NCBI GenBank assembly: GCA_020720345.1
Contig: DYOT01000019.1
Span: 1-13,723, forward strand
DNA from: Candidatus Caenarcanum sp.
GTDB taxonomy: Bacteria > Cyanobacteriota > Vampirovibrionia > Gastranaerophilales > UBA9971
Direction of reading: 5' to 3'
Length of the DNA stretch: 13,723 nucleotides
In this document: positions 6,754 through 13,723 of the stretch, piece by piece
Position numbering within the stretch: position 1 is the stretch's first letter
Layout: the number at the start of each line of letters is the position of its first letter
Position numbers and translations under genes: made by a program
The notes under the pieces: model-generated
The model's database searches: none
Told to the model about the DNA's origin: nothing
Seen by the model: only the letters and a program-made list of their open reading frames with translations

Positions 6754-8784
6754 TTGAATCTGGAACAATATTTAGGGTTATTTATTGATGAATCTAAAGA
6801 AAATCTGCAAATTTTAAATGACAATTTGTTGAAACTTGAAAAAGCTCCGGCAAGCACTGAAATTTTAAATGAAATATTCAGAGTTGCCCATACTTTTAAG
6901 GGAATGTCCAGAACTATGGGGTTTAATAATATAGCTGATTTAACCCATAACATGGAAAATTTGCTTGAACCCTTAAGGAGTGGAAAAAAACAGGCTGACG
7001 GCAAAATAGTGGATATTTTGTTTAGCTGTCTTGATAAACTGGAAAACCTTGTGGACAGTGTTATAGAAAAAGGCACAGAAAATAAGGATAATTTGGTAAA
7101 TGAACTTGTAGAAAAATTAAAGGCAGTAATAAATTCCGAGTCTTCTGAACAGTCAAATATATCAGTCGGTCAAAAAATGGAATTTAATGAATACGACAGA
7201 GCTGTAATTGATGAAGCTTTAAGTCAGGGATTAATCCCGAAAGAAATAACCGTTTCTATTGCTAACGAATGTGTGCTTCCCGGCGTAAGAAGCTACATGG
7301 TAAATTCTGTCCTTGAAAATATGGGGGAAATAATTAAATACTGCCCGACAGTTGAAGAAATAGAATCAGGAGTCTTCTTGCAAACGAACGATTCCCAGTA
7401 TGTAATAAAAGTTTTACTTGCTACAAAAGAGGATACCGAGGAAATTAAGAATAAACTTCTTGATATCTCTGAGATTGCAAATGTTGAAGTTATAAATGTA
7501 TCCAGCTTAGCTCAAAAAGCCGAGAATTTATCGGAAGATGCAAGCTCAAAAATAATAACAGTAGAAGAAACTGAAGCAAACGAAGAAAACAAAAAAGAAG
7601 ATGGCGCACAAGTTCAAAAAGGAATTTCCAAGGTTGCCAACCAGACAATAAGAGTCAATTCAGGCAGACTGGATATACTTATGAACCTTGTTGGAGAACT
7701 GGTTATCAATAAAACAAGAGTTTTCCAGCTTTCGAGAGATCTTGCAAACCATGATTTAATAAATGCCGCAGGCTTTATGGAAAATATAACCGGCGAAATT
7801 CAGGAAATTGTTATGAAACTCAGGTTAGTGCCTATTGATCAAGTATTTAACAGATTTCCTCGATTGGTAAGGGATATTTCAAAAAGTCTTAATAAAGATG
7901 TAAATCTGGTTATTAAGGGTAAAGAAATTGAAATTGATCGTGCTGTTATTGACGAAATAGGCGACCCCCTCGTCCATTTAATCAGGAATTCACTCGATCA
8001 TGGACTTGAAACACCTGAAGATCGTATTAAAAAGGATAAACCCGCAAAAGGAACTATTGAATTATCTGCTTTAAGTGAAGGTGATAATATTTTAATCAGG
8101 ATTTCTGATGACGGGCGTGGAATTGACCCTGAAAAAATAAAGAAAAAAGCTATAGATAAAGGTTTCATTACTCAGGAAACAGCTCGTTCCATGAGCGAAA
8201 ACGAAATTTTTGACCTGATTTTTAAAGCAGGATTTTCTACCGTTGAAGTCGCAACCGATTTATCGGGTCGCGGAGTGGGAATGGATGTTGTAAAGTCAAA
8301 AGTTAGTACACTTGGAGGAACAGCTAGCATTTCTTCAAAAGTGGATAAAGGTACCACTGTTACTATAACACTTCCTTCAACAATGGCTATTATACAGGCG
8401 TTGCTTGTAAAAACAGGCAATGAGACTTATGCACTTCCTTTAAATTATATTAATGAAGTTATTGACATACCTGCAGCACAGGTTAAGAAAATTCAGAACA
8501 GAGAAGTTATTACTGTTAGAGATAAAACTATTCCGCTAATGCGCGTTGCGGAACTTCTTGAAACTCCTGATTACGAAGAAGATAGTGAAAAACCGCTTAC
8601 TGTTGTTATAGTAAGAAGCCACGACCGATACTGCGGTTTATCTGTATCAGAGCTTATCGGTCAGCAGGAAATTGTTATTAAGCCTATTAATAAAAAATTA
8701 TGCTCAGAAAATTTCATTTCAGGAGCTACCACGCTTGGAAACGGCGATGTGGCTTTTATACTCAATATTAATACATTAATCTAA
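6754..8784 (+). CDS. cheA: Chemotaxis histidine kinase CheA
   Basis: Receptor-coupled kinase that autophosphorylates and passes phosphate to CheY. 676 residues. P1 Hpt domain (1-107) has the phospho-acceptor H46 in FRVAHTFKGMSRTMGF. A ferredoxin-like P2 response-regulator-docking domain lies at about 145-250 and an acidic linker at 251-292. P3 dimerisation helices (about 293-355) include RVNSGRLDILMNLVGELV. The P4 ATPase has the N box HLIRNSLDHG (N412), G1 box DDGRGID (452-458) and G2 box GRGVGMD (505-511). P5 CheW-like domain covers 541-676. All catalytic motifs are intact. The start is TTG at 6754, supported by AGAGG at 6743-6747, six bases upstream; no ATG or GTG competes in frame. First gene of the operon; cheW follows ten bases after its stop. 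Confidence 0.96.
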   Translation: MNLEQYLGLFIDESKENLQILNDNLLKLEKAPASTEILNEIFRVAHTFKGMSRTMGFNNIADLTHNMENLLEPLRSGKKQADGKIVDILFSCLDKLENLVDSVIEKGTENKDNLVNELVEKLKAVINSESSEQSNISVGQKMEFNEYDRAVIDEALSQGLIPKEITVSIANECVLPGVRSYMVNSVLENMGEIIKYCPTVEEIESGVFLQTNDSQYVIKVLLATKEDTEEIKNKLLDISEIANVEVINVSSLAQKAENLSEDASSKIITVEETEANEENKKEDGAQVQKGISKVANQTIRVNSGRLDILMNLVGELVINKTRVFQLSRDLANHDLINAAGFMENITGEIQEIVMKLRLVPIDQVFNRFPRLVRDISKSLNKDVNLVIKGKEIEIDRAVIDEIGDPLVHLIRNSLDHGLETPEDRIKKDKPAKGTIELSALSEGDNILIRISDDGRGIDPEKIKKKAIDKGFITQETARSMSENEIFDLIFKAGFSTVEVATDLSGRGVGMDVVKSKVSTLGGTASISSKVDKGTTVTITLPSTMAIIQALLVKTGNETYALPLNYINEVIDIPAAQVKKIQNREVITVRDKTIPLMRVAELLETPDYEEDSEKPLTVVIVRSHDRYCGLSVSELIGQQEIVIKPINKKLCSENFISGATTLGNGDVAFILNINTLI

Positions 8785-8794
8785 AGGAAAATTT

Positions 8795-9316
8795 ATGCTT
8801 GAAGAACTTATAAAATCAGGACAAAAAGATATTCAGGTCATCATATTCAAACTGGGTGATGAAGAATATGCTGTTTCTATTGATTGTGTTCAGGAAATTG
8901 TTCTACCCCAAAAAGCTACAAGAATACCTAAATCTCCTAAATATGTAGCCGGAGTTATTAATTTAAGAGGGAATATAATTCCTGTAATAGACGGAAAAAT
9001 TAAATTTAAAATTAAAGAGACTGCTCAAAATTTAAAAAATGAAAAAAGAATTATGGTTATTGAAGTAGAAAATGAAACCATAGGTCTTATCGTTGACGGA
9101 GTATATGAAGTAATTTATTTAAAAGTTAACGAGATTGAACCGCCGCCGATAGATATGGATGAAAATAGCGATATATTCTGGGGCATTGGAAAACATGACA
9201 ATAGGTTGTTAATTCTTATAAATTCGGAAAAATTTCTTTCAATTAATGAAGAAAAAACTGTAGACACCTTTAAAAAAGTGACAGAAGCGATTAAGCAGGT
9301 AAAAAGCGCAGTCTAG
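8795..9316 (+). CDS. cheW: Chemotaxis coupling protein CheW
   Basis: 173 residues, a single CheW SH3-like double barrel linking receptors to the CheA P5 domain. Clear family blocks are VIIFKLGDEEYAVSIDCVQEI (about 15-35), the core YVAGVINLRGNIIPVIDGK (near 50-68) and the second barrel IMVIEVENETIGLIVDGVYEV. The usual NLRG turn is present. AAAGGA overlaps the cheA stop and gives a good ribosome site. The C-terminus (EKTVDTFKKVTEAIKQVKSAV) is a short amphipathic helix beyond the minimal domain. Cytosolic, acting at the receptor array; no receptor gene is in the window. Confidence 0.95.
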   Translation: MLEELIKSGQKDIQVIIFKLGDEEYAVSIDCVQEIVLPQKATRIPKSPKYVAGVINLRGNIIPVIDGKIKFKIKETAQNLKNEKRIMVIEVENETIGLIVDGVYEVIYLKVNEIEPPPIDMDENSDIFWGIGKHDNRLLILINSEKFLSINEEKTVDTFKKVTEAIKQVKSAV

Positions 9317-9354
9317 CTTTTTTCAGCTGGGTTTAGAAATAAGGATATTAAACA

Positions 9355-10224
9355 ATGGTTCTTGATGTAGATGAATTAATAAATAAAGTTGATGTACTGC
9401 CGCATAATTTTCATATTGCAGTTAAAGCTGCAAAACTGCTTGATGATTTTAATGTTGATATTAATGAATTATCCCAGACAATTGGATCTGATCAGGCACT
9501 TGTTACACAATTACTAAAGCTTTGTAACTCTGCTGAATACGGTTTTTCTAAAAAAATATCTTCTGTAAATGATGCAATAACAAGGTTAGGGTTTAAAACA
9601 TTAAAAAGTCTTGTTTTTGCAATAGTTTCAAAAGGCTCTTTAAATAAAAAACTTGAAGGGTATGACCTTGACAAAGGGGAATTGTGGAGAAATTCTTTAA
9701 CATGTGCGGTATATTCAAAATATCTGGCCGAAATTACAAAATATAAAGATCCGGAACTTGCTTTCACAGCAGGATTATTAAGAGATATTGGCAAGCTGAT
9801 TGTTCATCAGTATGTAAAAAGCAAATATAAAAAGATTCTTAAAGTTGTTGAGTCTGAAAAAATAAGTTTTTATGAAGCGGAGTCGCAGGTTTTAGGCTAC
9901 AATCATTCTCAGATTGGCGCTAAAATTGCGTTAAAATGGAATTTCCCCAAAGTTCTCGTGGAAACTATAGAATTTCATCATAATCCTGAAATTGCAGAAG
10001 GAAAATGTGAAGATATTAAACTTGCGAGCATTGTTCACGTTGCAGACTCAATGTCCATGATGTTGGGAGCCGGCTTGGGAAATGATGGAATGATGTATAG
10101 CATGAATATAAAGATTTTGGAAAATCTTGGTCTTGATGCAACTTCATCGGGTATTGAAAATCTAATTTCAAATATGGTTGACTTGGATAGTCAAATTGAT
10201 TCACTAATGTCAAATATTGGTTAA
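9355..10224 (+). CDS. HDOD-domain signalling protein in the chemotaxis operon
   Basis: 289 residues, almost all HDOD domain. LPHNFHIAVKAAKLLDD (15-31), ALVTQLLKLCNSAEYGFSKKISSVNDAITRLG (48-79) and AFTAGLLRDIGKLIVHQY (136-153) are characteristic, followed by VLGYNHSQIGAKIALKWNFP and EFHHNPE. The canonical HD doublet is R143-D144 here, so a metal-dependent phosphohydrolase activity is unlikely. HDOD proteins are generally non-catalytic signalling or scaffold proteins. AAGGAT upstream of ATG 9355 supports the start. It sits between cheW and cheD, 38 bases after cheW and 7 before the chosen cheD start. Its place suggests it works with the chemotaxis array or with a connected second-messenger route; this is inference. 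Confidence 0.9.
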   Translation: MVLDVDELINKVDVLPHNFHIAVKAAKLLDDFNVDINELSQTIGSDQALVTQLLKLCNSAEYGFSKKISSVNDAITRLGFKTLKSLVFAIVSKGSLNKKLEGYDLDKGELWRNSLTCAVYSKYLAEITKYKDPELAFTAGLLRDIGKLIVHQYVKSKYKKILKVVESEKISFYEAESQVLGYNHSQIGAKIALKWNFPKVLVETIEFHHNPEIAEGKCEDIKLASIVHVADSMSMMLGAGLGNDGMMYSMNIKILENLGLDATSSGIENLISNMVDLDSQIDSLMSNIG

Positions 10225-10231
10225 AATTGTA

Positions 10232-10723
10232 ATGAATAATATTATTAATGTTGGAATGAGCCAAATGGAAATATCTTCAAAGCCCGGAACTGTTCTTGCT
10301 GCGCCAAGTCTTGGTTCGTGTATAGGTCTTGGGATTTATGATCCTGTGATAAAGCTTGGGGGAATGGTTCACGTTGTTTTGCCAGACAGTGGAAAGATTG
10401 AGAGAGACGAGGAAAAACCCGGCAAATATGCTGATACGGCAATTCCTGAAATGTTAAAAAAAATGATTTCAATGGGCGCTGTTAAAAGTCGTCTGATAGT
10501 GAAAATGGCAGGCGGGGCTCAAATGTTTAATATTCAGCAGGGCTCCAACATCTTAAATATTGGTATGAGAAATACAATTGCTGTCAAAGCAGTCCTTTCA
10601 AAAGAAGGATTAGAAATAAAGAAAGCCGATACGGGCGGAAACAAGGGAAGAACTTTTAAACTTGACGTAGTTACAGGTCTTTTTTCTGTAAAGTTAATTG
10701 GTCAAGAAGAATTGGAATTATAA
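10232..10723 (+). CDS. cheD: Chemoreceptor glutamine deamidase CheD
   Basis: Deamidates glutamines on receptors and, in Bacillus-type systems, stimulates CheA and is bound by CheC. 163 residues from ATG 10232. Catalytic cysteine C30 lies in SLGSCIGLGIYDP and histidine H47 in GGMVHVVLPDS, spaced 17 apart as in characterised CheD. The residue six before the cysteine, Thr in Bacillus and Thermotoga CheD, is Ala24 here (LAAPSLGSC). The later family block KMAGGAQMF is present. The frame could start at TTG 10217, overlapping the HDOD gene, but ATG 10232 aligns with the family start (VGMxxxxI), although it lacks a clear Shine-Dalgarno. cheY follows 26 bases on. No cheC is present in the window. Confidence 0.9.
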   Translation: MNNIINVGMSQMEISSKPGTVLAAPSLGSCIGLGIYDPVIKLGGMVHVVLPDSGKIERDEEKPGKYADTAIPEMLKKMISMGAVKSRLIVKMAGGAQMFNIQQGSNILNIGMRNTIAVKAVLSKEGLEIKKADTGGNKGRTFKLDVVTGLFSVKLIGQEELEL

Positions 10724-10749
10724 TAGTAAAATGGAGGATAATAAAACAA

Positions 10750-11109
10750 ATGACTAAAGTACTTATTGTTGATGATGCGGCTTTTATGCGTATGATCCTT
10801 AAGGATATCTTGTCAAAAGCAGGATATGAAATCGTGGGAGAAGCTGCTAATGGAAATGAAGCCTTGGACCATTATAATAAATCCAAGCCTGATCTGGTAA
10901 CTATGGATATAACGATGCCTGAATGTGATGGAGTTACAGCATTAAAAAACATTATGGCTTCAAATCCTGCCGCTAATGTTATTATGTGTTCAGCTATGGG
11001 GCAGCAGGCTATGGTTATTGAATCCATCCAGGCAGGAGCAAAAGATTTTATAGTAAAGCCATTCCAGCCTCAAAGAGTACTGGAAGCGGTTAAGAAACTT
11101 GTCGGCTAA
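10750..11109 (+). CDS. cheY: Chemotaxis response regulator CheY
   Basis: 119-residue single receiver domain. Acidic pocket D8-D9, phospho-acceptor D53 in LVTMDITMPECDG, switch S81 (MCSAMGQQ) and K103 (FIVKPF) are all present. The CSAMGQQAMVIESIQAGAKDF run is close to the Bacillus/Thermotoga CheY type that acts on the flagellar switch; no output domain is attached. GGAGG at 10733-10737 precedes the ATG at a rather long 12-base spacing. Last gene of the operon and the expected substrate of the CheA above. Its stop is four bases from the stop of the convergent decarboxylase gene, with no terminator hairpin between them. Confidence 0.95.
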   Translation: MTKVLIVDDAAFMRMILKDILSKAGYEIVGEAANGNEALDHYNKSKPDLVTMDITMPECDGVTALKNIMASNPAANVIMCSAMGQQAMVIESIQAGAKDFIVKPFQPQRVLEAVKKLVG

Positions 11110-11113
11110 AAAA

Positions 11114-12724
11114 TCACCTCCAACCCCTGTTGCGTTCTGACGAAAATGAAATTTTTTCAGATTTTTTAACACGGATTTTTGAAGGTTTTTCTTCTGCTTT
11201 AAGTATTTCAGTTTCAAATGCATCGGGCTTTCTTAGGTCGTTGATAAATTTATCAATCAATTCTTTTGTTACGGCATCCATTGTGAAAATATGGGCATAA
11301 TGGTGTTCAACTCCGTTAATTATAATGGTTTCGCAGGATAAAGAATATTTAAATACAATATTTTCATTTGGCTTTCTAAAGCGTACTGTTAGCGCCATAG
11401 GTGTTCGTTCAACCATTAAATCTAAGCTTGGATGATAAGCCCGAACTGATTTAAGCTGTTCTTCAGCATAGGATGCAAGACTTTCACATCTTATAGCCCT
11501 GTTTATTTGTGCTTCATAAGAATTTCGGGCAAGAAAATCCCAAAGAATTATCGGAGATAATCCATTTCGTGAACCTGCGAAGGTTGTATCGGGAGAATTT
11601 ATGTATTCAGGAGCAGTAGGCGGGAAAAGCTGATATTTAACTTTTGTCATAAAAATACCGCAGGGAAACGGTGTTCCAATCCATTTATGACCGCTCATAA
11701 CAATAGAATTTACCCAGGGTAGACGAAAATCAAAAACCGGACCGCTGGAATCAATTTTGCCTTGCATATATGCCATTTCCAGAAAAGGCATATATGCAGC
11801 GCCGAGAGCGCCGTCAACATGGATCCAGAAACCGTTTCTGGTATCAGTATGTCCTTCTTCGCCATAAACGACCTTGCGGTCTATAAGCCCGTTTTTCTTA
11901 AAAATAGGCATTAATCTTTCGCCAATTGCTTTAACCTCATCATAAGCCCCTTTGAAAGTTGTCCCGTAATTGCAGCAAATAAGTATAGGGTGCCCTTTCG
12001 AGGCAAAGAAATTCACAAGAACGGCAAGTTTTTCCACATCAATACTGCCGGGACCATTTTTTCCCTTTAATGAAGGAACTTCATAAAAATCATGAGTCCA
12101 TTTCCCCGATTTGCTTAAAGGGTTATGAGTCGGGTAATGTTTTTTGCCGACCTCATAGAATGTCGGAATTCGCAGAACCCGCATGGCTTTGATAATTGAA
12201 TAATGCGTATCTTCCGAGAAGAAAGCAACGGGTCTGTAAGCATTAAGATTTTCTTCTTTTGGAATTGCACGCAAGTAGTGAGTCCTGTGTGTTTCTGATT
12301 TTGAACCCTCATTCTGATCAGTTAAAAGCTTTCTTCCTTTTAAATAATCCCTTGCGTTCCATAAGCCGTAAAGATTACCTTCAGTGCTTCCCATCGTAAG
12401 AACATACCCCCAGTAACTTTCCGGATCATGCGGATTATGTGGAGTTTTTGCGTTCCAGAGTTTTGCATAATAATCAAGCACAGCTTTTTCCATTGATTTG
12501 CTGTTTATAGTGCAGTTTCCGGAAACAAAAGGGTCGCCGATATTATTTAAATGGTTGTTTAAAAACCTTTTTATATCGTCGTTGTAATTAAATTTTGGGA
12601 TATTCTGATAACCAAGCCAGTGATTAGCCTGTGTATCAATATATTGAGCAAAATTATCCAGAGCATTTGTGCGCTCATCGTTACTCAAGCCTTCTTTTTT
12701 AAGCTGAAATATTTTATTATCCAT
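11114..12724 (-). CDS. PLP-dependent group II amino-acid decarboxylase, histidine-decarboxylase-like
   Basis: 536 residues. GDPFVSGNCTINSKSMEKAVLDYYAKLW (63-90), GYVLTMGSTEGNLYGLWNAR (106-125), the PLP-stacking H174 in SEDTHYSI, NYGTTFKGAYDEV (252-264), D304 in HVDGALGAAYMPF and the Schiff-base lysine K347 in MSGHKWIGTPFPCGI define a group II PLP decarboxylase. FAGSRNGLSPIILW (382-395) follows, as in bacterial histidine decarboxylases and plant serine decarboxylases. The substrate is not decidable: His, Ser, Tyr or another amino acid. It is longer than the roughly 380-residue bacterial histidine decarboxylases because of an expanded region at about 135-225 and a basic tail (505-536). The start is supported by GAGG seven bases upstream. 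Convergent with cheY; divergent from the HAD gene. Confidence 0.85.
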   Translation of the reverse strand: MDNKIFQLKKEGLSNDERTNALDNFAQYIDTQANHWLGYQNIPKFNYNDDIKRFLNNHLNNIGDPFVSGNCTINSKSMEKAVLDYYAKLWNAKTPHNPHDPESYWGYVLTMGSTEGNLYGLWNARDYLKGRKLLTDQNEGSKSETHRTHYLRAIPKEENLNAYRPVAFFSEDTHYSIIKAMRVLRIPTFYEVGKKHYPTHNPLSKSGKWTHDFYEVPSLKGKNGPGSIDVEKLAVLVNFFASKGHPILICCNYGTTFKGAYDEVKAIGERLMPIFKKNGLIDRKVVYGEEGHTDTRNGFWIHVDGALGAAYMPFLEMAYMQGKIDSSGPVFDFRLPWVNSIVMSGHKWIGTPFPCGIFMTKVKYQLFPPTAPEYINSPDTTFAGSRNGLSPIILWDFLARNSYEAQINRAIRCESLASYAEEQLKSVRAYHPSLDLMVERTPMALTVRFRKPNENIVFKYSLSCETIIINGVEHHYAHIFTMDAVTKELIDKFINDLRKPDAFETEILKAEEKPSKIRVKKSEKISFSSERNRGWR

Positions 12725-12827
12725 AATTTTTACCTCTTTTTTTGGGTTATAATATCCTCCTTTGTGAAAAATTAAATTCCCTGACTGGCACTATTAAAGA
12801 CTTAAAGCATAAATTATTATTTATTTT

Positions 12828-13723
12828 ATGAAAAAACAAACCTGCAATATTGAAAAATACCCTGAATTGAAAAGGCAATATAAAATCATTGCCTTTGACT
12901 GGGATGGAACTGTTGTAAATAGTAGAAAAGACGAAATACCTGAACTTATAGCAGCTTTGGAACAGCTTCTTGAGCAGGGGGTTTGCATTGCGGTCATAAC
13001 AGGAACCAATTTTAAAAACATAGATGGACAGTTTTCAAGACATATAAGCGGAATACACAAAAAAAACCTGTTTATATTAACAAATAGAGGCTCGGAAGTT
13101 TATAATTTTGATGAAAATTCCCAACCTGTTTTACTTTACGGTTTAAAAGCAAATGGAGAAGAAAATAGGCTATTGGATAAAATTGCAGAAAAAACAAAGC
13201 ATGATATTGAAAATAAATCAGAAAATATAAAACTAAACTTAATTTATGACCGACTAAACCGTCGAAAACTTGATTTAATACCGGAATGGGAAAACCCTTT
13301 AAAATCCGAAATAGGCAAATTAATAGTAGAAACTGAAAAAAAACTTAAAAACCATGGTTTTTCTGAAGGAATAAAGGGCGCATTTGCTTTAATGGAGAAT
13401 AATGCACAGAGTTTAGGTTTAAAAAATGCTAAAATTACCAGCGATGTAAAACATATTGAAGTGGGTTTGTCAGATAAATCGGATTCAGTTAAATGGATTA
13501 TGGAAAATATTGCAAAGCCCAATAGCATATTTGATAAGGAAATATTGATTTTAGGCGATGAATTTGGCTCGGTAGCCGGGTTTGACGGGAGCGATTATAA
13601 AATGGTTATGGAAAACCATAAGGAAATAACTTATTTTTCAGTAGGAAAAGAGCCTAACGGTCTTCCCCCGGAAGTGAAGCATATCGGCGGCGGACCCCGG
13701 TGCTTTTTGGAAATTATAAAAAA
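12828..13723 (+). CDS. HAD-superfamily phosphatase, C-terminus beyond window
   Basis: Open from ATG 12828 with no stop to the window edge, so at least 298 residues. HAD motif I is FDWDGTVVNS (about 23-32), motif II is AVITGT (about 61-66), and the motif III/IV acidic loop is ILGDEFGSVAGFDG near residues 240-253. The cap between is helical and charged, of the Cof/sucrose-phosphate-phosphatase kind. The end reads FSVGKEPNGLPPEV then HIGGGPRCFLEIIKK. From memory, this type of ending is seen in HAD domains of sugar-phosphate phosphatases and in HAD domains fused to glycoside-active enzymes, so a fusion may follow. No Shine-Dalgarno is seen, and a stop at 12810 rules out a longer start. Likely substrate: a phosphorylated sugar (inference). 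Confidence 0.75.
   Translation, partial: MKKQTCNIEKYPELKRQYKIIAFDWDGTVVNSRKDEIPELIAALEQLLEQGVCIAVITGTNFKNIDGQFSRHISGIHKKNLFILTNRGSEVYNFDENSQPVLLYGLKANGEENRLLDKIAEKTKHDIENKSENIKLNLIYDRLNRRKLDLIPEWENPLKSEIGKLIVETEKKLKNHGFSEGIKGAFALMENNAQSLGLKNAKITSDVKHIEVGLSDKSDSVKWIMENIAKPNSIFDKEILILGDEFGSVAGFDGSDYKMVMENHKEITYFSVGKEPNGLPPEVKHIGGGPRCFLEIIK

Noticed and set aside
6702..7076. Minus-strand open frame across the cheA start
   Set aside because: It lies antisense to a convincing cheA, has no family motif or ribosome site, and its composition is that of a reading-frame shadow.
9314..9335. T-run after cheW as a terminator
   Set aside because: CTTTTTTCAGCTG has no stable stem before the T-run, and the operon clearly continues into the HDOD, cheD and cheY genes.
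12821..13528. Minus-strand open frames opposite the HAD gene
   Set aside because: The plus frame carries all HAD motifs in order; the antisense frames have low-complexity hydrophobic translations with no motifs.
1..13723. CRISPR array, tRNA, rRNA or insertion sequence
   Set aside because: No regularly spaced direct repeats, no tRNA-like cloverleaf, no rRNA segments and no transposase motifs were found by reading both strands.

Overview
This AT-rich window (coding GC looks like the mid-30s percent by eye) carries bacterial housekeeping, signalling and accessory genes. Gene starts mostly have weak to good Shine-Dalgarno sequences. BioA is of the Bacillus-like type, AspRS is bacterial-type with a GAD-like insertion, and the CheA/CheW/CheD/CheY set resembles the Firmicutes/Thermotoga style. 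No 16S rRNA or other decisive marker is present. An uncultured AT-rich lineage such as Melainabacteria/Vampirovibrionia, or a neighbouring candidate phylum, would fit, but this is a weak inference.

Layout. (1) 1-652: a dispersed hairpin repeat (25-55) and a minus-strand protein with a JAMM/RadC-like HNHP...SxxD motif. (2) 745-2718: bioA (biotin synthesis), whose reading frame carries a GC-rich palindromic insert of about 102 bp (34 codons), followed by a small polytopic membrane protein. (3) 2853-5141: aspS and a signal-anchored protein with a Ca-loop-like DxNxxGxxDD motif. (4) 5168-5745: a MazE/MazF-type toxin-antitoxin pair behind an alternating-palindrome operator. (5) 5756-5928: a long rod-shaped RNA with a central bubble, best explained as 6S RNA. 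(6) 6057-6644: yqeK (Ap4A hydrolase, HD family). (7) 6684-11109: a chemotaxis operon, promoter - cheA - cheW - HDOD protein - cheD - cheY, all + strand and tightly spaced. (8) 11114-12724 (-): a PLP-dependent group II amino-acid decarboxylase, convergent with cheY. (9) 12828-end (+): a HAD-superfamily phosphatase that runs off the window.

How the parts work together. CheA autophosphorylates and passes phosphate to CheY, CheW couples CheA to receptors, and CheD would deamidate receptors. No receptor, CheR, CheB, CheC or CheX is in the window, so the system must be completed elsewhere. An HDOD protein with a degenerate HD motif sits inside the operon. The most unusual signal is the palindromic element inside bioA. 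Its termini match, with compensatory base changes, the intergenic hairpin at 25-55. This suggests a repeat family that can sit both between genes and, with a nested insert, in frame inside an essential-type enzyme gene, as Rickettsia palindromic elements do.
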